Below are positions 17,769 to 26,736 of a stretch of DNA of 64,000 nucleotides, piece after piece. The DNA is taken from the NCBI GenBank assembly GCA_016208975.1, contig JACQXA010000003.1:1-64000 (forward strand), read 5' to 3'. The stretch comes from Nitrospinota bacterium (lineage in GTDB: Bacteria; Nitrospinota_A; UBA7883; JACRLM01). Below the pieces are notes generated by a model. That model was not told the origin of the DNA. It saw nothing but the letters and a program-made list of their open reading frames with translations, and ran no database searches. Positions within the stretch are counted from its first letter, which is position 1. Each line of letters opens with the position of its first letter. Position numbers and translations under genes: made by a program.

Positions 17769-19121
17769 TTACACGCCGGTTACGTTCAACAACGCCGTGG
17801 CGATCCCAAGATAAAGGACCAGCGCTATTATGTCGTTGAGCGCCAGGGTTAGCGGCCCTCCGGCTATGGCCGGATCCAGCTTGAGCCACCTGAACAGGAG
17901 AGGGATAAGCGTTCCCGTAACCGAAGCCAGAACCACCGATATGAACAACGCCCCGCCCACGGAAGCCCCCACTATAACGCTCTCCTGCCAAAGATAAGCC
18001 ACCGCGCCACACAGCGTGGAGCATAGGAAAGCAAGAAGGATGGCCACTTTCATCTCCTTGAAAATGTACCGCCGCCTGGATCCGGAATTCAGCCTTCCCG
18101 TGGCGATGCCCCGGATGACAAGCGCGGAGCTTTGCGTGCCCACGTTTCCCGTGAGCCCCATCACCATGGGTATGAAAGTGGCCAGCGCCACCATGGAATT
18201 TATCGTGGGGCTGAACTGCCACATCGCAATGCCCGTCACCCCCCCGGCGGCCATCGAGGAGCCGAGCCACGGCGCCCGGAGCCACGCGAGCTTTAGCGAG
18301 GATGCGGTCCGCACGGTGGATTCGTCCCCCGCGCCGGCCATCCGCAGTATGTCCTCACCGGCCTCAGCCTCCATGATGTCCACCACGTCGTCCACCGTCA
18401 CCGCGCCCAGCAGGACACCGGCGGAATCCAGGACCGGCAGGGTGATAAGGTCGTATTTCTTGAATATTCTCGCCACATCCTCCTGGTCGGTCTCGGCGGT
18501 GACGGATTGCGGCTTGTCTGTGACCAACGACTCCACCCTGGCCCCCGGCGGCGCGAAAAGCAGGGCGCTGGACGGGAAAACACCCGCCAGCCGGTGGCCG
18601 GGATCCACCACGAAAACGTTGTGGGTGTCCCCTGAAAGGCCGGCCATGCGCCTCAACCTCCCGATGGTTTCATCCACGGTAGATCCCACCGGCATTGTGA
18701 AAACCTCCGACTTCATGACGCCGCCCGCCGTCTGGGCGCCATACTCCATCAGGTGGGAGATGCGCTTCCCCCATTCCTCCGAAACGGTCTCCAGAATGTC
18801 CTCGGCCACTTCTTCGCGCACGTTCCCCAGCACATCAGCGGCGTCGTCGCTCTCCATCTCCTCGATGATCTCGCCGATCTTTTCCGGCGGGGAGTTCTCT
18901 ATAATGAGGTTTAACGCCCGAACCTCAAGGAACGGGATCACCAGCGAATCAACCCCCTCGGGCAGGGAATATACGGCCCGCAACAGTTTGTCCGGCTCGT
19001 CAATATTGTTCAGGGCGGCGGCGATGTCTTCCGGATGGTGTTTCTTGATGAATTCGCCGGGCGGGCCACCGGCCAAGTCCGGATGTTTCAATATCTGGGA
19101 AATAAAATCTGTTTCTTTCAT
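17769..19121 (-). CDS. mgtE: MgtE-type magnesium transporter
   Basis: The 450-aa protein has the full MgtE plan: an N-terminal superhelical domain (about residues 1-130), two CBS domains (about 135-255) that sense cytosolic Mg2+, a connecting helix and five transmembrane helices (about 285-450). Family signatures in the pore domain are MVMGLTGNVGTQSSAL and DPAIAGGPLTLALNDI, whose Asn/Asp residues line the pore. It is separated from the trehalose genes by 209 bp of unremarkable sequence. It is divergent from sdhA across a repeat-filled gap. No Mg2+ riboswitch was recognised upstream. Confidence 0.95.
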   Translation of the reverse strand: MKETDFISQILKHPDLAGGPPGEFIKKHHPEDIAAALNNIDEPDKLLRAVYSLPEGVDSLVIPFLEVRALNLIIENSPPEKIGEIIEEMESDDAADVLGNVREEVAEDILETVSEEWGKRISHLMEYGAQTAGGVMKSEVFTMPVGSTVDETIGRLRRMAGLSGDTHNVFVVDPGHRLAGVFPSSALLFAPPGARVESLVTDKPQSVTAETDQEDVARIFKKYDLITLPVLDSAGVLLGAVTVDDVVDIMEAEAGEDILRMAGAGDESTVRTASSLKLAWLRAPWLGSSMAAGGVTGIAMWQFSPTINSMVALATFIPMVMGLTGNVGTQSSALVIRGIATGRLNSGSRRRYIFKEMKVAILLAFLCSTLCGAVAYLWQESVIVGASVGGALFISVVLASVTGTLIPLLFRWLKLDPAIAGGPLTLALNDIIALVLYLGIATALLNVTGV

Positions 19122-19305
19122 AGCCTGGCATTTTGTCCATTATTGGCGGAAGCCCGGAGCGGCCTTTTGTTCGCGCCCCGCGTGACATTAAATCTTTAAT
19201 TTGTTTAAGCGCGGCTTGTCAAAAGGAAAAATGCCCCGTTTCGATATTTTATGCGATCTTAACGCTGTCGTGTTTGCGGACCGCTACCCCGTGGTCTGTC
19301 TCCGG

Positions 19306-19365
19306 CCGCTTCCCCGCGCCCTGTCTCAAAGCGCTTCCCCGTGGTCGCTGACCACGGTTCCTAAC
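19306..19365 (+). repeat. Module A units upstream of sdhA
   Basis: There is one truncated core (CGCTTCCCCG) and one full unit with GTGGTC/GACCAC arms at about 19336-19362. Together with element D copy 1 they fill most of the 461-bp divergent gap between mgtE and sdhA (19122-19582). Bases 19122-19305 show nothing else recognised. Confidence 0.75.
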
Positions 19366-19389
19366 CTGCCCTGTATCATCACGCCGCCG

Positions 19390-19530
19390 GGTAGTGTCTC
19401 AGTTTGAAAGTACAGGGGAGATTCTTCACTTACGCTCAGAATGACAATATAAAAGCCGTTGATAACATTGTCATCCTGAACGAAGCGCAAGCGAAGTGAA
19501 GGATCTGTCTATTATTTGAGATTCAAACTG
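19390..19530 (+). mobile_element. Element D copy 1 (right end degenerate)
   Basis: The left terminal repeat is GGTAGTGTCTCAGTTTGAA. The internal inverted pair CGCTCAGAATGACAAT / ATTGTCATCCTGAACG and the outer pair CTTCACTT / AAGTGAAG follow. The right end stops after ATTCAAACTG and lacks the terminal CACCACC. It ends about 50 bp before the sdhA start, so any sdhA promoter lies in or upstream of it. Confidence 0.85.
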
Positions 19531-19582
19531 GTTTGAGGGGGCGGCCGTTTTTCAAGGAAAATCCCGCCACGGCAGGAGAATT

Positions 19583-21298
19583 ATGTACACACATGACGTT
19601 ATTATAGTTGGCTCCGGGCTGGCCGGCCTTCGCGCCGCCATGGAGCTTGTGGGCCGGTTCGACGTGGCCATCCTCACAAAAGTCTATCCCAGCCGGAGCC
19701 ACTCCGGCGCGGCGCAGGGTGGTGTGGCCGCCGCCTTGGGCAACGTGGACGGGGACACGCCCGAAGCCCACATTTTCGACACCGTAAAAGGGTCGGACTA
19801 CCTGGGTGACCAGGACGCCATCGAGATAATGTGCAACGACGCGCCCGCGGCCATATATGAGATGGAAAAGCTGGGCTGTCCCTTCTCCCGCACCGGAGAG
19901 AATAAAATAGCCCAGCGGGCTTTCGGCGGCCACTCGTTCCAGAGGGCCTGTTTCTCGGCGGACCGCACTGGTCACGCCCTGCTTCACACCCTGTTCGAGC
20001 AGTCCATGAAGAACGCCGGGAAGCTTCAGGTTTATTCCGAATGGTACGTCACCCGCCTTATAGTTGAAGACGGCGTGGCCAGGGGCGTTGTGGCGTTCGA
20101 CATAAAAACCGGCCGGCTGGAGGTTTTCCACGGCAAGACCATACTCTTCGCCACCGGCGGTTACGGAAGGGCTTACCAGATAACCTCCAACGCCTACGCC
20201 AACACCGGCGACGGAATCACCGCCGCCTACCGCGCGGGCGTGCCGCTGATGGACATGGAGTTCGTGCAGTTCCACCCCACGGGACTATACCAGCACGGCA
20301 TATTGCTCTCCGAAGCCGCCCGCGGCGAGGGGGGTTACCTGCTAAACGGCCTTGGGGAGCGGTTCATGAGCAAATACGCCCCGTCTAAAATGGAGCTTGG
20401 GCCACGGGACATTGTCTCCCGCTCCGCCCAGACCGAGATAGACGAAGGACGCGGCGCCGGGCCGAACAAGGATTACGTTTATCTGGACCTGCGTCATCTG
20501 GGCAAGGAAAAGCTTATGGAGCGCCTGCCGCAGATATACAACCTGGCTAAAGATTTCATCGGCGTGGACGCCATGAAAAATCCGGTTCCCATACAGCCCA
20601 CGGCCCATTATTCCATGGGTGGCATCCCCGCCGATAACGACTGCCAGGTGCTTGCGGACGAAAAGGGGAACCTGGTTAAAGGCTTCTTCGCCGCCGGGGA
20701 ATGCTCTTGCGTCTCCGTGCATGGGGCCAACCGGCTTGGCACAAACTCCCTGCTGGACGCGCTGGTGTTCGGCAGGCGGGCAGGTAAAAAACTGGCGGAA
20801 GTCACCGGCGGAATGGACTGGTCGCCGGTGGACGAGCGTAAAGAGCTGGACGCGGCGCTAAACGAGATAAGGGCCCTGCGCGAAGCCAGCGGAAGCGAGG
20901 ACATGACTTCCATCCGCTCGGAGCTGAAAAACACCATGACCTACAAGGCCGGGGTGTACAGGAACGGGGATGACCTGGGCCAGGCCCATAAAAAGATAAA
21001 AGAGCTTCAGGAAAGGTTTAAGCGCGCCCCCATGGCCGACAAGGGCAACACCTTCAACACGAACATGGTGGAGTCGCTGGAGCTTGCCCACATGCTGGAG
21101 TATTCGGAGCTTATCGTGGCCGGCGCCATAGAGCGCAAGGAAAGCCGCGGCGCCCACGCCAGGAAAGACCACCCCACCCGGGACGACGCCGGGTGGCTGA
21201 AACATACCATGGCTTTCAAGACGGCGGACGGCGGATATGAACTGCGCTACAAACCCGTGCGCATAACCAGGTTCCAGCCGCAGGAACGGAAGTATTAA
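19583..21298 (+). CDS. sdhA: Succinate dehydrogenase/fumarate reductase flavoprotein subunit
   Basis: This 571-aa catalytic subunit interconverts succinate and fumarate with covalent FAD. The FAD-binding Rossmann motif is GSGLAGLRAA and the His-containing flavinylation region is SRSHSGAAQGG. Active-site segments are QFHPTGLYQHGILLSEAARG and ANRLGTNSLLDALVFGRRAG. A clear AGGAG Shine-Dalgarno precedes the ATG. It is the first gene of sdhA-sdhB-CCG subunit (35- and 27-bp gaps), with no heme-b anchor genes. This indicates a type E enzyme. Direction (oxidation or reduction) cannot be told from sequence. Confidence 0.97.
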   Translation: MYTHDVIIVGSGLAGLRAAMELVGRFDVAILTKVYPSRSHSGAAQGGVAAALGNVDGDTPEAHIFDTVKGSDYLGDQDAIEIMCNDAPAAIYEMEKLGCPFSRTGENKIAQRAFGGHSFQRACFSADRTGHALLHTLFEQSMKNAGKLQVYSEWYVTRLIVEDGVARGVVAFDIKTGRLEVFHGKTILFATGGYGRAYQITSNAYANTGDGITAAYRAGVPLMDMEFVQFHPTGLYQHGILLSEAARGEGGYLLNGLGERFMSKYAPSKMELGPRDIVSRSAQTEIDEGRGAGPNKDYVYLDLRHLGKEKLMERLPQIYNLAKDFIGVDAMKNPVPIQPTAHYSMGGIPADNDCQVLADEKGNLVKGFFAAGECSCVSVHGANRLGTNSLLDALVFGRRAGKKLAEVTGGMDWSPVDERKELDAALNEIRALREASGSEDMTSIRSELKNTMTYKAGVYRNGDDLGQAHKKIKELQERFKRAPMADKGNTFNTNMVESLELAHMLEYSELIVAGAIERKESRGAHARKDHPTRDDAGWLKHTMAFKTADGGYELRYKPVRITRFQPQERKY

Positions 21299-21333
21299 CC
21301 CACTAAAGTGGCGATAACGAAAGAGTAAGCGGG

Positions 21334-22293
21334 ATGGCTAAAGTAACGTTTCGGATATTCCGGTACAACCCGGACAAAGAGCAGGCTTCGCGCTACCAGG
21401 ATTACATTGTAAGCCTGGAGCCGGGCGTAACGCTGTTAAACTGCCTTAACAAGATCAAGTGGGAGATAGACCCCACGCTCTCCTACCGCATGTCCTGCGG
21501 GTCGGCCATCTGCGGCTCCTGCGCCATGAAGGTTAACGGCCACGCCCTGCTGGCCTGCAAAACCCAGGCTTCGGAGCTGGTGAGGGACGGCGTGATACAG
21601 ATAGACCCCATCGGCAACTCGCCGGTCATGCGGGACCTGGTGGTGGACCTGGAGCCTTTCTGGGGCGCTTTCCGCAAGGTTGAGCCGTACCTTATGCCCG
21701 ACAGCCGGGACAACCCGGAAAGGGAGCGGCTCCAGACCGCCGCGCAGTTCCTCAAGATAGACGCCGCCACCCAGTGCATCATGTGCGCCGCCTGCTGGTC
21801 GGACTGCAACTCGCTGGAGGTGGACAACCTTTTCTACGGCCCAGCCGCGCTGGCCAAGGCCCAGCGGTTCATATACGACTCCCGCGACGCCAAAAAGCGC
21901 GACCGGCTGGTTGAGATAAGCAAACTTCACGGCATGTGGGACTGCACCCATTGCGGCGAGTGTTCCACCCGTTGCCCCACCGAGGTTAAACCCCTGGCGC
22001 GCATCGAGGAGATCCGCGAGGCGGCCATGGCCGAAGGGGTCCACGGCAACAACGGCGCCCGGCACGCCCTGGCGTTCCGCGAAACCGTAAGCAAACGGGG
22101 CCTGCTGGACGAGAACTACGTTCCCGTGCGGAGCGTGGGGTTCTTCAACATAATGGGGCTTCTGGAGTTGCTTCCCGTGGGTCTGCGCATGTTCATCCGC
22201 CGGAAGAACCCGCCCATAATTCCTCACGGCATAGACAACCGCAAGGAAGTTAGGAAGATATTCTCCCGCCAGAAAGAATTCAGGCGGGACTGA
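21334..22293 (+). CDS. sdhB: Succinate dehydrogenase/fumarate reductase iron-sulfur subunit
   Basis: The 319-aa electron-transfer subunit has the [2Fe-2S] Cys set C55, C60, C63 and C75 (CGSAICGSC then LLAC). The ferredoxin-like region has CIMCAACWSDC and CTHCGECSTRCP for the other clusters. Length is longer than the about 240 aa of classical SdhB because of a C-terminal extension (about residues 235-319). That fits type E complexes, where SdhB docks to a soluble CCG-domain subunit. It sits between sdhA and that subunit. Confidence 0.96.
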   Translation: MAKVTFRIFRYNPDKEQASRYQDYIVSLEPGVTLLNCLNKIKWEIDPTLSYRMSCGSAICGSCAMKVNGHALLACKTQASELVRDGVIQIDPIGNSPVMRDLVVDLEPFWGAFRKVEPYLMPDSRDNPERERLQTAAQFLKIDAATQCIMCAACWSDCNSLEVDNLFYGPAALAKAQRFIYDSRDAKKRDRLVEISKLHGMWDCTHCGECSTRCPTEVKPLARIEEIREAAMAEGVHGNNGARHALAFRETVSKRGLLDENYVPVRSVGFFNIMGLLELLPVGLRMFIRRKNPPIIPHGIDNRKEVRKIFSRQKEFRRD

Positions 22294-22320
22294 CCGGAAG
22301 AAAGATGGAGTGAACCCATA

Positions 22321-23181
22321 ATGAAATACGCTTTATATACCGGATGCGTGGCCAAGGGCGCCGGGCGCGAACTTCTGGCCGCCACTTATTCCGCTTGCGG
22401 CAAGCTGGGCATCGAGCTTGTGGAAATGACGGATGCGGCCTGTTGCGGCGCCGGGGTGATTAACGAGGACAATCCCATCCTAGGCGACATCATCAACGCC
22501 CGCACCTTCGCCCAGGCGGAGAAAATGGGCCTGCCCATCATGAACATCTGCACCACCTGCCAGGGCGTCCACCGCAAATGCCAGATAAAGCTTGCGGCGG
22601 ACCCGGCGCGGATGGAAAAAGTGAACGCCGAGCTTAAGAAAGACACCGGGCTGGAATACAAGGGTCAGGTGAAGGTGCGCCATTTTTACGAGGCGCTTCT
22701 GGAGGAATACGGGCTTGAACGGCTTGCCAAGGCGGTGACGCGGCCCCTCACCGGCATGAAGGTGGCCGCTTTCTACGGCTGTTACGCCATGCGCCCCCAC
22801 GAATATTCGGATCTGACGGATCCGGACGACCCCAATGAGCTGGAGCGGATAATAACCACCCTGGGCGCCACGCCGGTGAAGTATGGCGAAAGGCTCAAAT
22901 GTTGCGGGTTCCCCATCCTTATGATGAACAAGCGCAACGCCTTGAAGCTTACGGGCAACGCTGTGGCGGGCGCAAAAAACGCCGGAGCCACTGGCATGGT
23001 GACACCCTGCCCTCTTTGCCATCTGAATCTGGACGCCTATCAGCCGGAGATAGACAAGAGCCTGAGAATGCCGGTGTGGCACATACCCCAGCTTGTGGCG
23101 TATGCGTTGGGAGCCACCCCGGAGGAGTTGATGCTTAAGACCCACATCATCCGCCCCAAGGAAGCGTTCGCGCTGGTGTAA
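22321..23181 (+). CDS. CCG-domain (HdrB-like) third subunit of type E succinate dehydrogenase
   Basis: The 286-aa soluble protein has two Cys-rich CCG domains like the heterodisulfide reductase B subunit. Visible motifs are AACCGAGV and CTTCQGVHR in the first, and LKCCGFPIL with PCPLCHLNLDAY in the second. In type E succinate:quinone or 8-methylmenaquinol:fumarate reductases this subunit (SdhE/MfrE) replaces the membrane-embedded cytochrome b and contacts the membrane peripherally. It is last in the sdh operon and is followed by a strong terminator 25 bp on. The quinone partner is not identifiable here. Confidence 0.93.
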   Translation: MKYALYTGCVAKGAGRELLAATYSACGKLGIELVEMTDAACCGAGVINEDNPILGDIINARTFAQAEKMGLPIMNICTTCQGVHRKCQIKLAADPARMEKVNAELKKDTGLEYKGQVKVRHFYEALLEEYGLERLAKAVTRPLTGMKVAAFYGCYAMRPHEYSDLTDPDDPNELERIITTLGATPVKYGERLKCCGFPILMMNKRNALKLTGNAVAGAKNAGATGMVTPCPLCHLNLDAYQPEIDKSLRMPVWHIPQLVAYALGATPEELMLKTHIIRPKEAFALV

Positions 23182-23205
23182 CCGGAATGATGGTTTGATC
23201 TTAAC

Positions 23206-23232
23206 GGCGGCCCGCAAGGCCGCCTTTTTTTC
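23206..23232 (+). terminator. Intrinsic terminator of the sdh operon
   Basis: A perfect 7-bp stem GGCGGCC/GGCCGCC with 5-base loop CGCAA is followed by eight T residues. It ends 3 bp before the convergent kinase stop codon. Confidence 0.93.
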
Positions 23233-23234
23233 GC

Positions 23235-24395
23235 CTAGCCCGCCAGCGGCAGGCTGAAAATGAAACTTGCGCCCTCCCCCGGCTGGCTCTCCACCCACAG
23301 TTTTCCGCCGTGAAGCTCCACCACTTTTTGGGCGATGGTAAGTCCCAGCCCCGCGCCTTTCTCCCCGCCGGTGGCCTTGGTCTTCAACTGGGTGAACTTT
23401 TCGAACAGCTTGCCTGTATCCTCCGGGGCTATGCCCGGGCCCGTGTCTTTCACCCGCGTTACAGCCTCGCCGCCGGTGATGGAATATGTGACCGTAACGC
23501 TCCCCCCTTGCGGCGTGAACTTTATGGCGTTGGCCACCAGGTTGTTGATGGCCTGGATTATCTTCGTTTCATCAAGGTTTATCTCCGGCTCGCCCTCCGG
23601 CGCTTCCAGCGTCAGGGATATGTTCTTTATATCCGCCACCACGCCCACCCCCTTCACGCATTCGCTCAGAAGGTCGCCCAGCCTTGCCGGTTTTTTCTCC
23701 AGCGTCATGGCCCCCGCCTCTATCCGGGCCAGGTCCAGCAGGTTGTCCACCAGCGCCAACTGGCGTTTGGCGGATTTGTTTATTATGTCCAGCGCCATGG
23801 TGGCCTGCTGGTCGGCGCTTCCCATCATGCCGGAGATGACCGCATGCGAATAACCGATGATGATGGACAAAGGCGTTCGCAAGTCATGCGAAAGGATGGA
23901 GATGAACTCATCCTTCATCTTGTTGAGTTCTTTTAAGCTTTCGTTGGCGTCCACCAGCTCAAGCTTCATCCGCCGCTCCCGCAGGGCGGCCTTTACCCGG
24001 GCCAATAGCTCCATCCTGTCCACGGGTTTTCGCAGATAATCGTTGGCGCCGGTATCCAGCCCCTCTTTTAAATCTTCCGGGCCGGAACGGGCCGTCACCA
24101 TTATCACCGGTATCAGGCTCAAGGCCGGGTCGGCCTTTATGGCGCGCAGAACCTCCAGCCCTGTCATCTCCGGCATCATCCAGTCCAGCAGAACCACGTC
24201 CACAGGGCGCGAACGGAGGATTTCCAAAGCATCGGGGCCGGACATGGCGGTGATTAACAGATACCCCTCCTTGGTCAGCGGACGTTTGAGCATAAGCAGG
24301 TTGCTCTCATCGTCGTCCACGGCGAGTATCACGGGCGCGGAAGGAGGAACGGTAATGATTTTGGAAGAGTCTTCAGCGTTCAAGTTCACCATCAC
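23235..24395 (-). CDS. Response regulator-histidine kinase hybrid (receiver at N-terminus)
   Basis: The 386-aa soluble signalling protein has an N-terminal receiver (residues 22-138, phospho-acceptor Asp71 in VVLLDWMMPEMTG) followed by HisKA (phospho-His170 in ISILSHDLRTPLS). The ATPase domain carries N box NLVANAIKFTPQGG, G1 DTGPGIAPED and G2 GEKGAGLGL. The REC-HisKA order means the kinase is probably gated by phosphorylation of its own receiver from another kinase. No partner gene is adjacent. A good ATG start lies about 200 bp from the divergent DUF1538 gene. Confidence 0.93.
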   Translation of the reverse strand: MMVNLNAEDSSKIITVPPSAPVILAVDDDESNLLMLKRPLTKEGYLLITAMSGPDALEILRSRPVDVVLLDWMMPEMTGLEVLRAIKADPALSLIPVIMVTARSGPEDLKEGLDTGANDYLRKPVDRMELLARVKAALRERRMKLELVDANESLKELNKMKDEFISILSHDLRTPLSIIIGYSHAVISGMMGSADQQATMALDIINKSAKRQLALVDNLLDLARIEAGAMTLEKKPARLGDLLSECVKGVGVVADIKNISLTLEAPEGEPEINLDETKIIQAINNLVANAIKFTPQGGSVTVTYSITGGEAVTRVKDTGPGIAPEDTGKLFEKFTQLKTKATGGEKGAGLGLTIAQKVVELHGGKLWVESQPGEGASFIFSLPLAG

Positions 24396-24550
24396 AGCTA
24401 TTCCGGGTGTACATCATAAACATGCCCAATGACGGAATGTTCGCTCGACAAATTCTAGCATAACAGCGCTGGCGGGTGGTTTCAAAGGCTTCGCCTGAAA
24501 ATTCCGGGGCTTAACGCGCCGTTTTTTTACCACCGGCCTTTCCGGCAAAA

Positions 24551-24556
24551 TATAAT
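24551..24556 (+). promoter_or_regulatory. Candidate -10 element of the DUF1538/P-II operon
   Basis: A perfect TATAAT lies 46 bp upstream of the DUF1538 start in the 207-bp divergent gap. The best -35 (TTTACC, 24526-24531) is at a long 19-bp spacing, so the promoter call is moderate. Confidence 0.35.
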
Positions 24557-24602
24557 ATGCCACACCCGGTTATAAAACAAAAACAGGTTTTGCTGGAACA
24601 GG

Positions 24603-26339
24603 ATGCAAAAAAAGCCTTTGTCCATCCGCTATGGCGAATACATGGGCCATGTGGCGGTAAGGCACAATAAAGTCAGTTTTAACGACATAACCCGCCACCA
24701 CGCCCCCGTGGGCGACACCGCCGAAAGGACCTATGCACTATTGAAGGTGAAACTCCTGCCCCGGGACGTTTACCGCCTGCTCGCCCCCTATGTTAGTGCC
24801 AGGTTCGTGGAACAGTTGAAAAACGTGGCCCCGCTGGGGCTTTACCTGGCGATGTTCCAGCTGTTGGCGCTGGCTGTCCAGATAAACGAACCGTGGATTA
24901 TCCTCGGCGGGTTCCTCTCCGTGGTGGCCGGGCTGGCCTGTTTCATGGAAGGTATCAAGGTGGGCCTGATGCCCCTTGCCGAAACCCTGGGGGACAGGCT
25001 ACCGGCCAAATCCTCCTTGCCGGTGGTGCTCATTATCACGTTCATCCTCGGCGTGGGGGTCACGTTCGCCGAACCGGCCATCGGGGCGCTCCAGATGGCT
25101 GGCAAATCCGCGGATCCCGTCCGGGCCGCGCTGTTGAGCGAGCTGTTGGGCCAATGGCGGTGGCCGCTGGTATTGGTCATAGGCCTTGGGGTGGGCGTGG
25201 CGGCGGTGGTGGGCGCGTTGCGGTTCATATACGGGTGGAGCTTGAAACCCATCATCTACATAAGCCTGCTTCCAACCGCCTTGCTTACGGCTTACGCAAT
25301 GACCGACGAACAGCTGGAAAAAGCCGTGGGGCTGGCGTGGGATTGCGGCGCCATCACCACCGGCCCCATCACCGTTCCATTGGTGCTGGCGATGGGCATC
25401 GGCATAGCTTCCGCCGCGGGCAAAGGGGACGAGCCTTTGTCCGGATTCGGTGTGGTAACCATGGCCTCCATATTCCCCGTGTTCGGCGTGCTGGCGCTGG
25501 CCTATTACGTTCACTGGCAGTCGCCCGGCATGCTCCCAGCCTACGCTATCGAACCGGCTTTGGCGCCCAATATGGTTCCATGGCACGAAACGCCCCCTTT
25601 CGCGGACATGGTCGCAGGATTGCGGGCGGTGGCCCCGGTGGCGGTTTTCCTTTACCTGGTATTGCGCCTTGTGGTGCGGGAGCGGATCAAACGCGCCAAC
25701 ATCGTGATATACGGCATCACCCTGTGCCTCGTGGGAATGGCCCTGTTCAACGTGGGGCTTACATTCGGCCTGACCCGGCTTGGGGAACAGTCCGGCTCCA
25801 TAGCCCCGGCCGCTTTCGAGAGTATCAAGGGCGTGGCCGGATCGCCCCTGTTTTCCTGGTGGGTGGGTGTGCCGGTGGCGCTGGCTTTCACCGCCATCCT
25901 GGGTTTTGGCGCCACCATGGCCGAGCCTGCGCTGGCGGCCACGGGCATGACCGTGGAGAACCTCACCAACGGCGCTTACAAGAAAACCTTCCTGATCTAT
26001 TCCGTGTCCGCCGGAGTGGGCGCAGGCATGGCGCTGGGCATCGCCAAAACCGTATTCGCGCTGAAACTGGGCTGGCTGTTGTTACCCGCTTACGCCATGG
26101 CCGTGGCTCTTACATATTTTTCCTCCGAAGAGTTCGTCAACATAGCGTGGGACTGCGCCGGGGTAACCACCGGGCCGGTGACAGTTCCATTGGCGCTGGC
26201 GTTGGGCCTTGGGTTCGGCGGGGCGGTGGGCGCCAGCGAAGGGTTCGGCATTTTGGCGCTGGCCTCGGCGGGGCCGGTGATTTCCGTGCTGGCCACGGGG
26301 CTTTGGATAAAATGGAAGATCAGGATGAGCCATAAGTGA
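24603..26339 (+). CDS. DUF1538-family polytopic membrane protein with internal duplication
   Basis: The 578-aa integral membrane protein has two homologous halves. Each contains a GVTFAEPAIGAL / GATMAEPALAAT motif and, later, AWDCGAITTGPITVPL / AWDCAGVTTGPVTVPL. Between them lie about five hydrophobic helices per half, plus a hydrophilic N-terminal segment of about 75 residues. The duplicated inverted-half architecture is typical of secondary transporters; the substrate is unknown. The stop overlaps the first P-II-like gene, so transport is probably controlled by P-II-type sensing, in the way AmtB is by GlnK. The DUF1538 name is from memory of the AEPA and TTGP motifs. Confidence 0.88.
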   Translation: MQKKPLSIRYGEYMGHVAVRHNKVSFNDITRHHAPVGDTAERTYALLKVKLLPRDVYRLLAPYVSARFVEQLKNVAPLGLYLAMFQLLALAVQINEPWIILGGFLSVVAGLACFMEGIKVGLMPLAETLGDRLPAKSSLPVVLIITFILGVGVTFAEPAIGALQMAGKSADPVRAALLSELLGQWRWPLVLVIGLGVGVAAVVGALRFIYGWSLKPIIYISLLPTALLTAYAMTDEQLEKAVGLAWDCGAITTGPITVPLVLAMGIGIASAAGKGDEPLSGFGVVTMASIFPVFGVLALAYYVHWQSPGMLPAYAIEPALAPNMVPWHETPPFADMVAGLRAVAPVAVFLYLVLRLVVRERIKRANIVIYGITLCLVGMALFNVGLTFGLTRLGEQSGSIAPAAFESIKGVAGSPLFSWWVGVPVALAFTAILGFGATMAEPALAATGMTVENLTNGAYKKTFLIYSVSAGVGAGMALGIAKTVFALKLGWLLLPAYAMAVALTYFSSEEFVNIAWDCAGVTTGPVTVPLALALGLGFGGAVGASEGFGILALASAGPVISVLATGLWIKWKIRMSHK

Positions 26340-26347
26340 AGGTGAAC

Positions 26348-26725
26348 ATGGACAATAACACCGGCGAACAGATAACCGCGCTCACCGATGTGGCGCTCAT
26401 AACCTGCATCGTGCAGAAAGGCATGGCCGACGAAGTTACCCGCGCCGCCATGGAGGCCGGGGCGCAAGGCTCCACGGTGTATTACGCCCGGGGCCACGGC
26501 ATGCGGGAGCGGCTGGGCGTGCTAGGCGTGGCGGTGGACGCGGAAAAAGAGGTGATAAACATAGTGGTGTCCACGGAGCAGGCCAACCGGGTGTTCGAGA
26601 AAATGTGCGTGGCCGGGAAACTGTCCACCCCCGGCATGGGTTTCATGTACATGACCCATCTGGACAAGGCGGCCACCTACGTTCCGCCGGAGGTTATAGA
26701 GAAATACTCCCGCAAGGCCAGGTAG
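26348..26725 (+). CDS. P-II-like regulatory protein 1
   Basis: This small protein of about 125 aa has the P-II ferredoxin-like fold pattern (ALITCIVQKGMADEVTRAAMEAGAQGSTVYYARG) with the T-loop region after it. The classical uridylylated Tyr context is absent, so control by small-molecule binding rather than modification is likely. An in-frame GTG at 26336 overlaps the DUF1538 stop. I prefer the ATG at 26348 because AAGGTG lies just before it. It is co-transcribed with DUF1538 and a second P-II-like gene. Confidence 0.85.
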   Translation: MDNNTGEQITALTDVALITCIVQKGMADEVTRAAMEAGAQGSTVYYARGHGMRERLGVLGVAVDAEKEVINIVVSTEQANRVFEKMCVAGKLSTPGMGFMYMTHLDKAATYVPPEVIEKYSRKAR

Positions 26726-26736
26726 CGGCGCAACGA

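Noticed and set aside
24893-26335. 480-aa frame overlapping the DUF1538 gene
   Set aside because: Arg/Gly/His-rich translation with no motif; the other frame has membrane helices and an internal duplication.
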